Assembly (NCBI GenBank): GCA_024653225.1
Contig: JANLGA010000072.1
Location: 1-8,724 of the forward strand
Reading direction: 5' to 3'
From: Bacillota bacterium
Lineage (GTDB): Bacteria; Bacillota; Sulfobacillia; JABLXB01
DNA length: 8,724 nucleotides
Shown: piece by piece, positions 1-6,146 of the stretch
Numbering within the stretch: position 1 is the first letter of the stretch
Layout: each line of letters begins with the position of its first letter
Notes under the pieces: generated by a model
The model's input: only the letters and a program-made list of their open reading frames with translations
What the model was told of the DNA's origin: nothing
The model's database searches: none
Made by a program: the position numbers and the translations under genes

Positions 1-128
1 ACGATTGGGCCGATCCTGGATTTCCCAGGGGGCGGCGAAGGTTTTGGCGTCCGTCCCGTAGAAACAATTGCCCGGGTCCGCACGCGGTGGGGCCGGCGTG
101 GGCATTCGAGTGAAGGTGGTTCGCCGGG
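1..128. other. Upstream flank of the cdaA operon, unassigned
   Basis: Frame 1 is open from base 1 to a TGA at 148-150 (about 49 codons). It could be the tail of an upstream gene, but I do not recognise the peptide, and its last part overlaps the start of cdaA in another frame. The other two + frames are closed by stops near 58 and 108. I see no convincing promoter: TTGGCG at 44-49 has no good -10 partner at normal spacing. The operon promoter may lie here or further upstream. Confidence 0.3.
113..119 (+). promoter_or_regulatory. Ribosome binding site supporting the TTG start of cdaA
   Basis: AAGGTGG lies 9 bases before the TTG at 129-131, a normal Shine-Dalgarno distance. The next in-frame ATG (150) has only ATCAGATCAGATTC in front of it, with no purine-rich site. 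This favours the TTG start. Confidence 0.6.
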
Positions 129-956
129 TTGCTCAATCAGATCAGATTCATGAGCCCGACCGACATAATAGTCGCGCTCGTGGACATCGCCATCGTCTCG
201 TACCTCATCTACAAGCTCTTCACGCTGGTGAGGGGCACGAGGGCGATCCAGCTAATACGCGGCATCCTGGTGCTCCTGGTCGCGACGTACGCCGCCAGCA
301 GGCTTCGACTGTACACGATAAACTGGATACTCGTCAACGCGAGGACCATGCTGTTCGTCGCCTTGCCCGTCGTGTTCCAGCCGGAATTGAGGAGGGCGCT
401 CGAACAGATCGGGCGCGGGAGGGTATTCGCCTCATCCCTGGCCATCTTCGACGAGGGTGACATGAGCAGGGTGCTCGAGGAAATAGCCAGGGCCGCCGAG
501 GTCATGTCGAAGGGCAAGTGCGGGGCGCTGATAGTCGTGGAGCGGCAGACGGGGCTTACGGACTACGTGGAGACGGGCGTCAAGACGGACGCGGTGGTGA
601 CCGCCGAACTGCTCATTAACCTGTTCGTCCCCGGCTCCCCCCTGCACGACGGAGCAGTGATCATAAAGGGCAACAGGATCACCGCGGCCGCTTGCTTTCT
701 GCCGCTGACGGACGCGGCGGACCTGACCGTCGAGTTCGGCAGCAGGCACCGCGCCGCGCTCGGCATAACGGAAAGTTCGGATGCTCTGGCGATAGTGGTG
801 TCCGAGGAGACCGGAGCGATATCGCTCGCCAATTCCGGAAGGCTGATACGCTACCTGGACGGCAAGACCCTTCGCGAAATGCTCGGCACGCTGTACAAGA
901 CGGGGCACGCGGGGTCCAGGAGGCGCGGAGAGAACAGGGCGGGGCAATCGGCATGA
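129..956 (+). CDS. cdaA: Diadenylate cyclase CdaA (DacA/YbbP family), membrane-bound
   Basis: This enzyme condenses two ATP into the second messenger c-di-AMP at the inner face of the membrane. The 275-residue product has the standard CdaA layout. Three hydrophobic segments lie at about 12-31, 43-58 and 65-82. A linker with FQPELRRALEQIGRGR (83-98) follows, then the DAC (DisA_N) domain at about 110-245. The catalytic DGA motif is at 174-176 within GSPLHDGAVI, and the RHR motif is at 206-208 within GSRHRAALGI, so both signatures are intact. The length matches the family (B. subtilis CdaA is about 273 residues). The start is TTG; the in-frame ATG at codon 8 lacks a binding site. The stop overlaps the cdaR start as ATGA, which implies translational coupling. 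In Bacillota, CdaA activity is modulated by CdaR and GlmM, both encoded next. The Arg-rich tail (264-270) is unremarkable. Confidence 0.97.
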   Translation: MLNQIRFMSPTDIIVALVDIAIVSYLIYKLFTLVRGTRAIQLIRGILVLLVATYAASRLRLYTINWILVNARTMLFVALPVVFQPELRRALEQIGRGRVFASSLAIFDEGDMSRVLEEIARAAEVMSKGKCGALIVVERQTGLTDYVETGVKTDAVVTAELLINLFVPGSPLHDGAVIIKGNRITAAACFLPLTDAADLTVEFGSRHRAALGITESSDALAIVVSEETGAISLANSGRLIRYLDGKTLREMLGTLYKTGHAGSRRRGENRAGQSA

Positions 957-2167
957 ACAAGATGCTGGAAAACGACCTCACGATCAAGATAATCTCGTTG
1001 TTCGTCGCGGTGGTCCTCTGGGTCCAGGTGACCGCCGACCAGAACCCGGTCACCCAGCGCACGTTCGTGAACGTGCCGCTGGAGGCGGCCAACGCTGAGG
1101 CGGGCACCGTCGTCATGGAGATGACCCCGATCGTCGTGAGAGTGACCGCTCAAAGCCAGAAGGCGATCATCTCCAAGGTGGCCGAGGGGGAGATCAAGGC
1201 GGTCTGCAACCTCAAGGGCCTGGACGCCGGGAGGTCGGTCGTCCCGGTGTCCGTCACCCTCCCGCAGGGATTGGAGCTCGTGGAGGTGGTACCGGGACAG
1301 GCGACGGTATTCCTGGACGTGGAAGTGCCCAAGGTCTTCAAGCCGGAGATAAAGGTGACCGGCGCTCCGTCCGAGGACTTCGTCGTGGGTGCCGTCGAGT
1401 TGAAGACGACCGAAGTGACCGTGACGGGTCCGAAGACGAGGGTACAGCTCGTGCAGAAGGTGACCGGATCGGTGGACGTCACCAACGCGTCCGGCGACGT
1501 GTCGGGGTCCGTGGAGATCAGGGCGGTCGACTCGGACGGCCGCGAGGTGAAGAACGTGACCGTGTCGCCGAGGACGGCCGAAGTCAGGGTGGTAATGAGG
1601 CAACTTCCGCCGGCCAAGTACGTGCAGGTCAAACCGTCCGTGGTCGGGACGGTGCGGCCCGGCTTCAGGGTGGTGGAGGTCACCAGCGAACCGAAGATCG
1701 TGAAAGTGAGGGGCCCGGCCGAAAGCCTCCAAGGGCTGACGTCCATCAGGACCTGGAACGTGGACGTGACCGGGCAGTCGTACAACGTTGAGAAGCAGGT
1801 CGAATTGATAGTGCCGGCCGGCTTCAGCGTCGAACAGAAGACGGTCACCGTCAAGGTGGCCATCGGCGAGGACAGGATCGAGAAGACGTTCCAGCAGATC
1901 CCGATAAGGATAAGGAACCTCTCCCCGGGATTGAAATGGAGTCTGAACCCGTCGTCGGTGGCCGTGACGGTCGAGGGGCGGAGGGACCAGCTCGAGGGTT
2001 TCGGCGCGGAGGGGATCGAGGCGTTCGTGGAAGCACGCAACCTGGGCGAGGGTGACCACGAGCTCAAGGTCCAGGTGGTCATCCCCGGCCGAGACGACCT
2101 CTCCTGGACGACGATCGCCCCGGAGACCGTGATCCTGTCGCTGGAGCCGAGGAGCAGGACGAGCTAG
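953..2167 (+). CDS. cdaR: CdaA regulatory protein CdaR (YbbR-repeat protein)
   Basis: CdaR is the membrane-anchored, extracytoplasmic partner of CdaA and modulates c-di-AMP synthesis. The 404-residue product starts with a short cytoplasmic stretch and one membrane helix at about 11-26 (IKIISLFVAVVLWVQV), with the FVAVVLWVQVT pattern typical of YbbR proteins. The rest is beta-rich and divides into about four YbbR repeats near 35-124, 126-216, 218-302 and 310-398. Each repeat carries a P-x-x-V-x-V-x-G type strand, for example EVTVTGP (154-160), IVKVRGP (249-255) and VAVTVEG (336-342). No catalytic motif is visible, as expected for the family. I chose the ATG at 953 because it overlaps the cdaA stop (ATGA) and immediately precedes the membrane helix. 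The open frame extends back to 692, but that part lies inside cdaA. A GGGCGGGG stretch at 938-945 may serve as binding site. The B. subtilis homologue is somewhat longer. Confidence 0.93.
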   Translation: MNKMLENDLTIKIISLFVAVVLWVQVTADQNPVTQRTFVNVPLEAANAEAGTVVMEMTPIVVRVTAQSQKAIISKVAEGEIKAVCNLKGLDAGRSVVPVSVTLPQGLELVEVVPGQATVFLDVEVPKVFKPEIKVTGAPSEDFVVGAVELKTTEVTVTGPKTRVQLVQKVTGSVDVTNASGDVSGSVEIRAVDSDGREVKNVTVSPRTAEVRVVMRQLPPAKYVQVKPSVVGTVRPGFRVVEVTSEPKIVKVRGPAESLQGLTSIRTWNVDVTGQSYNVEKQVELIVPAGFSVEQKTVTVKVAIGEDRIEKTFQQIPIRIRNLSPGLKWSLNPSSVAVTVEGRRDQLEGFGAEGIEAFVEARNLGEGDHELKVQVVIPGRDDLSWTTIAPETVILSLEPRSRTS

Positions 2168-2196
2168 CGAAATCCGCGGGGCCGCGCGAGCGGCAT

Positions 2197-2204
2197 GGGG
2201 GGAG
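2197..2204 (+). promoter_or_regulatory. Ribosome binding site deciding the glmM start
   Basis: GGGGGGAG lies directly before the ATG at 2207. It falls inside the reading frame that would start at the earlier ATG (2195), and that ATG has no purine-rich site in front of it. This favours ATG 2207, which also gives the family-standard N-terminus MRSLFGTDGVRG. Confidence 0.6.
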
Positions 2205-2206
2205 CC

Positions 2207-3586
2207 ATGCGCAGTCTATTCGGGACGGATGGCGTGCGGGGGGTAGCAAACAGGGATCTCGACGCGGAGCTCGCCTACAGGGTGGCCCGAGCGGGAGCGC
2301 ACTTCCTGTTGCAGAGTAGCGAGGCCGCGGGGAAGCGTCCCGCGGTGATAGTCGGCAAGGACACGCGCATATCGGGGGACCTGTTGGAGGCCGCAGTGGT
2401 GGCGGGGATCTGCTCCGTAGGCGCGACCGCGCTGAAGGCGGGCGTGCTGACTACGCCCGGCGTGGCTTTCCTGGCCCGCACCCTGGACTGTGCGGGCGGC
2501 ATCATGATCAGCGCGTCGCACAACCCGGTCGAATACAATGGCATAAAGATACTCAACGCCTCGGGGTTCAAGCTCCCGGACGACGTCGAGCGGGAGATAG
2601 ACAAGATGGTGCGGGCTCCGTCCGACGGGCTCCCCCGGCCGACCGGGGCCGAGGTGGGACGGGCCCGCGGCCTCGCGCCCGCGGAGGCCTCGGAGCTCTA
2701 CATCGAGTTCCTCCGGACCGTCGTTGACGGCGACCTGGGCGGCTTGAACGTCGTGGTCGATTGCGCCAACGGGTCCGCGTCGGCCGTCGCACCGGAGGTT
2801 TTCCGGAGGCTCGGCGCGCAAGTCACCGCCATGAACGACGCGCCGGACGGGGTGAACATCAACGTGGGTTGCGGCTCGACGAGGCCCGCGGCCCTGTGCG
2901 AGGCCGTCAGGGTGGGGCAGGCGCAGTGCGGGTTCGCTTACGACGGGGACGCCGACAGGTGCATCGCGTCGGACGAGCGCGGTAACGTCGTTGACGGGGA
3001 CCAGATTCTGGCGATTTGCGGGCTCGAGATGGCCGCGCGCGGCGCCTTGAAGGGCGGGACGGTCGTCGCGACCGTGCTCTCGAACCTGGGGTTGGACATA
3101 GCGTTGAAGAAGAGCGGGGTGTCCGTGAAGAGGACCCGCGTGGGAGACAGGTACGTGCTCGAGGAGATGCTGCGCTCCGGGTACAATCTCGGCGGGGAAC
3201 AGTCGGGGCACGTCATATTCCTCGACCACACGACCACGGGCGACGGCATATTGACGTCGTTAAAAATCGCTTCCATAATCAAGGCGGGCGGGCGCAAGCT
3301 GTCCGAGTTGGCGGGCGTCATGTCGAAGCTGCCGCAGGTAATGGTGAATGTCAAAGTCTCCGCCCCGATTTCCGAGCTCGCGCGGATGCTCGGCGACTCG
3401 GCGAGGATCAACGATGCTGTGAAGCAGGCAGAAGAATACCTGGGCGAGTCGGGCAGGGTGGTGGTCAGGCCGTCGGGCACCGAGCCCCTCATCAGGGTGA
3501 TGGTCGAGGCCGACGACGCCTCCAAGGCTCTCAAGCTCGCCGAGAACGTGGGGGAGGTGATCAGGAGGGAACTCGGAGGCTCGTGA
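2207..3586 (+). CDS. glmM: Phosphoglucosamine mutase GlmM
   Basis: GlmM interconverts glucosamine-6-phosphate and glucosamine-1-phosphate, the second step from fructose-6-phosphate to UDP-GlcNAc, in the cytoplasm. The 459-residue product has all the alpha-D-phosphohexomutase signatures. The N-terminus is LFGTDGVRG (4-12). The phosphoserine loop is ISASHNP (101-107), with the catalytic serine at 104. The Mg-binding loop is DGDADR (246-251). The sugar-recognition loop is GEQSGH (330-335), and the C-terminal phosphate-binding loop is RPSGTEP (421-427). GEQSGH rather than GEMSGH is the usual GlmM form and separates it from phosphomannomutase. The length is normal (about 445-460). It starts 39 bases after the cdaR stop, so it is almost certainly co-transcribed with it. 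In B. subtilis and related species GlmM also binds and inhibits CdaA, so its place beside cdaA and cdaR fits a regulatory complex as well as a pathway role. Confidence 0.97.
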   Translation: MRSLFGTDGVRGVANRDLDAELAYRVARAGAHFLLQSSEAAGKRPAVIVGKDTRISGDLLEAAVVAGICSVGATALKAGVLTTPGVAFLARTLDCAGGIMISASHNPVEYNGIKILNASGFKLPDDVEREIDKMVRAPSDGLPRPTGAEVGRARGLAPAEASELYIEFLRTVVDGDLGGLNVVVDCANGSASAVAPEVFRRLGAQVTAMNDAPDGVNINVGCGSTRPAALCEAVRVGQAQCGFAYDGDADRCIASDERGNVVDGDQILAICGLEMAARGALKGGTVVATVLSNLGLDIALKKSGVSVKRTRVGDRYVLEEMLRSGYNLGGEQSGHVIFLDHTTTGDGILTSLKIASIIKAGGRKLSELAGVMSKLPQVMVNVKVSAPISELARMLGDSARINDAVKQAEEYLGESGRVVVRPSGTEPLIRVMVEADDASKALKLAENVGEVIRRELGGS

Positions 3587-3980
3587 GGGCGCGGCACACG
3601 ACCCGGGCGACCGGGCTGCGGGCCGGCTGTGGCGAGCCCTCGAGCCGCGAACCAGGGAGAGGACGGCGGTAGACGGAGCGGCCGAAAGTGATATCAGCGC
3701 CGGGACTTGCCGCTGGGGCGGCAAGTTGACGAGGTTGGGGTTAATCGAAAGATTCGGCGGATGCCCCACGGTCGGCCACGACCGCAAGGGCCGGCAAAAC
3801 CCGGGGGTGACCCCGGAACAACACGGCCGGGTGGCGGCAACGGGCAGGTGTGCTCGCGCGGTGCGGGCTCGCTCTTCCCCGGTTGCCTGGTCGCGATCCC
3901 GAGTCGTGCCGTCCTCGACGCGGCCCGCAGGGCCGGGAACACATCGGGCGACACGATTTTCTATTCGGGGGGTTTGAGCC
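3587..3980 (+). promoter_or_regulatory. glmM-glmS intergenic region and glmS leader
   Basis: This 394-base gap has no credible gene; the open frames crossing it on both strands are high-GC chance frames running through the ribozyme. Bases 3587-3696 are GC-rich and show no clear promoter, so I cannot say whether glmS has its own promoter or is read through from glmM. The ribozyme occupies about 3697-3838. The remaining 142 bases before the GTG include an imperfect pairing of GGCAAC (3836-3841) with GTTGCC near 3882-3887. There is also a 6-bp hairpin CGGCCC-GCA-GGGCCG (3921-3935). GGGGGG at 3967-3972 is the likely ribosome binding site for glmS, 8 bases before the start codon. Confidence 0.7.
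3697..3838 (+). ncRNA. glmS ribozyme: glmS ribozyme (glucosamine-6-phosphate-activated self-cleaving riboswitch)
   Basis: This 5' UTR element cleaves itself when GlcN6P binds as a cofactor, which lowers glmS expression. It begins with the invariant A|GCGCC, with the cleavage site between A3696 and G3697. P1 is a perfect 9-bp hairpin (3705-3713 with 3718-3726, loop UGGG). Next come the conserved core GUUGACGAGG (3725-3734) and P2 GGGG/CCCC (3737-3740 with 3764-3767). P2 encloses an AAUC-GAAA-GAUU hairpin (3743-3754) and the conserved GGCGGAUGCCCC. P3 is CGGUC/GACCG (3769-3773 with 3780-3784). Its loop bases GCCAC (3775-3779) pair with GUGGC (3831-3835) to form pseudoknot P3.1. P4 is GGCCG/CGGCC (3789-3793 with 3824-3828), capped by P4.1 CCGGGG-GUGA-CCCCGG (3801-3816). 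Every helix of the known fold is present, so it should be active. The 3' boundary is approximate. In B. subtilis the cleaved 5'-OH RNA is degraded by RNase J1. Confidence 0.96.
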
Positions 3981-5819
3981 GTGTGCGGCATAGTGGGTTA
4001 CGTCGGCGAGGGAAGCGCGCTGCCGTTCATCATCGAGGGACTGAAGAAGCTGGAGTACAGGGGCTACGACTCGGCGGGAGTCGCGGTGATGGAAGACAGC
4101 CGCATCGAGTTGAGGAAGAAGGTCGGCAGGCTTTCGAACCTGGAAGCCGCCCTCCACGGGTTCAACGATTCGATGGGATTGGGCATCGGTCACACGAGAT
4201 GGGCGACGCACGGCAGGCCGTCGGACGAGAACGCTCACCCGCACTCCGACTGCACCGGGGATTTCGTGGTCGTCCACAACGGGATAATAGAGAATTTCGC
4301 GCCCCTGAAGGATTGGCTCGTCGGGAATGGTCACCGCTTTTCGTCGGAAACCGATACTGAAGTGGTGGCCCACCTCATCGAGGAGGCGTACGAGGGCGAC
4401 CTCGCTGACGCCGTGCGCAAGGCCGTATCGAGGCTCAAGGGGTCGTTCGCGCTGGGCATACTGTGCAGGCGCGAGCCTGACAGGATAGTCGCCGTCCGCA
4501 AGGACAGCCCGCTCATCGTCGGCCTGGGGAACGGCGAGAACTACATCGCGTCCGACATACCGGCGATCCTCGGCAAGACCCGAAGGGCGTACATCCTCGA
4601 GGACGGGGAGATGGCCGTCCTGAAGAAAGACTCGGTGACGCTTTGCGACGTCACCGGCGCCCCCCGGGCCAAGGAAGTGTTCAACATCCAGTGGGACGCG
4701 GTCGCGGCCGAACGGGGCGGCTATCCCCATTTCATGTTGAAGGAGATTCACGAGGGGCCCAAGGCGGTGCGCGACACACTGTCCGGCCGCATATCCGAGG
4801 ACGGCTCGAAGATAGTCCTGGACGACGTCGGGCTGCCCGCGGACCTCATCGCGGGAGTGAAACGCGTGTTCGTCATCGCCTGCGGCACGGCGTATCACGC
4901 AGGGCTCACGGGAAAGCACCTCATCGAGAAGATGGCGCGTATACCGGTCGAGGCGGACCTCGCCTCCGAATTCAGGTACCGCGATTCCCTCATGGGGCCC
5001 GGCGACATGATGGTGGTGATCAGCCAGTCGGGCGAAACCGCCGATTCCCTCGCGGCGCTGCGCGAGGCGAAGAGGCGCGGCGTACCCGTGCTCGCGATAT
5101 GCAACGTCGTCGGGAGCTCCATCTCGAGGGAGGCCGACTACGTGCTGCACACATGGGCCGGACCGGAGATCGCCGTCGCCTCGACCAAGGCGTACGTCAC
5201 GCAGACCGTCGCCCTGGCTATGCTCGCCGCGTATCTCGCCCAGGAACGCGGAGCCATGAGCGAGTCGGAGCGCCGGGGGTTCATAGCCGAGATAAGGGCG
5301 CTGCCGCAGAGGGTGGAGCGCGTCCTGGCCCTGGAGGAGCGGGTCGCGGAGATCGCGCGGAAGTGGGCGCCCGTCAACGACATGTTCTTCATCGGCAGGG
5401 GCCTCGACTACTACATCGCGATGGAGGGGCAACTCAAGATCAAGGAGATCGCCTACATCCACGCCGAGGCCTACGCCGCGGGGGAGCTCAAGCACGGCAC
5501 GCTCGCGCTCATCGTGAAGGGGGTGCCCGTCATCGCCCTCGCCACCCAGCCCGGCGTCAGGGAGAAGATGCTGTCCAACATAACGGAGGTCAAGGCGCGG
5601 GACGCGACGGTGATCGGGATCGTCCCCGAGGGCGACGCGCTGATGGAGGACATCCGGAAGCAGTGCGACGAGCTGCTGGAGATCCCCGCCGGCGACCCGC
5701 TGCTGATGCCCGCGGTGGAGGTGGTGCCGTTGCAGCTCCTGGCGTACTACGCCGCGGTGGCGCGGGGCTGCGACGTGGATAAGCCGAGGAACCTCGCGAA
5801 GTCGGTGACGGTGGAGTAG
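3981..5819 (+). CDS. glmS: Glutamine--fructose-6-phosphate aminotransferase (isomerizing) GlmS
   Basis: GlmS makes glucosamine-6-phosphate from fructose-6-phosphate and glutamine, the committed step of amino-sugar synthesis, in the cytoplasm. The 612-residue product is full length (about 600-610 in the family). The N-terminal class II glutamine amidotransferase domain (2-225) starts MCGIVGYVG; Cys2 becomes the nucleophile after Met removal. It also has YRGYDSAG (26-33), HTRWATHG (71-78) and HNGIIENF (99-106). Two SIS sugar-isomerase domains follow at about 285-425 and 455-595, with CGTAYHA (301-307), SQSGETADS (348-356) and STKAYVTQ (401-408). The isomerase-site stretch is LKIKEIAYIHAEAYAAGELK. 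The conserved tail KPRNLAKSVTVE is present. The start is GTG, fixed by the need for Cys at position 2. Expression should be controlled by the ribozyme in its leader. The product feeds GlmM directly. Confidence 0.98.
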   Translation: MCGIVGYVGEGSALPFIIEGLKKLEYRGYDSAGVAVMEDSRIELRKKVGRLSNLEAALHGFNDSMGLGIGHTRWATHGRPSDENAHPHSDCTGDFVVVHNGIIENFAPLKDWLVGNGHRFSSETDTEVVAHLIEEAYEGDLADAVRKAVSRLKGSFALGILCRREPDRIVAVRKDSPLIVGLGNGENYIASDIPAILGKTRRAYILEDGEMAVLKKDSVTLCDVTGAPRAKEVFNIQWDAVAAERGGYPHFMLKEIHEGPKAVRDTLSGRISEDGSKIVLDDVGLPADLIAGVKRVFVIACGTAYHAGLTGKHLIEKMARIPVEADLASEFRYRDSLMGPGDMMVVISQSGETADSLAALREAKRRGVPVLAICNVVGSSISREADYVLHTWAGPEIAVASTKAYVTQTVALAMLAAYLAQERGAMSESERRGFIAEIRALPQRVERVLALEERVAEIARKWAPVNDMFFIGRGLDYYIAMEGQLKIKEIAYIHAEAYAAGELKHGTLALIVKGVPVIALATQPGVREKMLSNITEVKARDATVIGIVPEGDALMEDIRKQCDELLEIPAGDPLLMPAVEVVPLQLLAYYAAVARGCDVDKPRNLAKSVTVE

Positions 5820-6146
5820 CCTCCGGCCGCAGTCGGCGGCCATTGTCCCGGACTTTCAGTGAAGTCAGTAACCGGGGGATGCGGTCAGTCCTCCGGGAGA
5901 GCGAGTCGGCATCTGATAAGTATCGGAAGTATCGGCCCGATGCTTTGGGAGCATCGGGCCGGTCGTCTGTCCGGAAGAAGCTCGAAAGGTGTGCCGTCTG
6001 CTGAGTGCCGCCGAAGGCCGACCGAGGCGGATCGGCCTCACCGGGTGAAGGAGGCTGCGTTCACCGGGAGGAACTATGTTAGGTGTTTCTAGAATTGGAT
6101 GAAAGACTAGCGGATCTCGGCAAGCGAAGGAACCGGTGTTGACGCA
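5820..6146. other. Non-coding stretch between the glm operon and the helicase gene
   Basis: No convincing gene is seen in these 327 bases. Going downstream: a short GGCCGC/GCGGCC hairpin just after glmS (5825-5841); a tandem 9-mer AAGTATCGG (5918-5935); the 12-bp hairpin (5933-5961); a 7-bp hairpin AGGCCGA/TCGGCCT with 10-base loop (6015-6038); a 6-bp hairpin GGTGAA/TTCACC with 10-base loop (6044-6065); and a strong Shine-Dalgarno GGGAGGAA (6066-6073). That site precedes only an 8-codon frame (ATG 6076, TGA 6100-6102). GAAGGAA at 6126-6132 is the nearest binding-site candidate for the helicase ATG, with a long 14-base spacer. I found no tRNA and no clear promoter. Confidence 0.5.
5933..5961 (+). 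terminator. Perfect 12-bp hairpin, probable operon-end terminator
   Basis: CGGCCCGATGCT (5933-5944), loop TTGGG and AGCATCGGGCCG (5950-5961) form a perfect, GC-rich 12-bp stem 114 bases after the glmS stop. The following bases (GTCGTCTGTCC) are only mildly T-rich, so this is not a textbook U-tract terminator. It could be a U-poor terminator, as often in high-GC genomes, or a 3'-end stabilising structure. It is the strongest hairpin between glmS and the helicase gene. Confidence 0.55.

Noticed and set aside
1..150. Open frame 1 at the window start as the tail of a folP-like or other upstream gene
   Set aside because: The peptide matches no family I know. It is only about 49 codons and ends inside cdaA, so it is left unassigned.
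692..952. N-terminal extension of cdaR back to 692
   Set aside because: It would overlap cdaA by about 260 bases. The extension is Arg-rich, and the true N-terminus with its membrane helix begins at 953 with ATGA coupling.
2195..2206. Earlier ATG for glmM adding MGGA
   Set aside because: It has no binding site upstream, and the GGGGGGAG that serves ATG 2207 would be inside the coding region. Family members start directly at M-(R/K)-x-LFGTDG.
3707..4360. 217-codon + strand frame from inside the ribozyme into glmS
   Set aside because: It runs through the ribozyme structure and then glmS out of frame. Its composition is Arg/Gly-rich and it has no family resemblance.
4643..5782. 379-codon + strand frame inside glmS
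   Set aside because: It overlaps the GlmS SIS domains in another frame, and its Arg/Gly/Ala composition is a high-GC shadow.
3741..5843. 700-codon open frame on the - strand across glmS
   Set aside because: It lies antisense to a full-length GlmS with all motifs and also crosses the ribozyme. The translation is Arg/His/Asp-rich low-complexity typical of the codon-complement frame in high-GC DNA, with no recognisable domain.
5859..6092. 77-codon + strand frame after glmS
   Set aside because: It has a GTG start with no binding site, runs through the 12-bp hairpin and shows no recognisable protein features.
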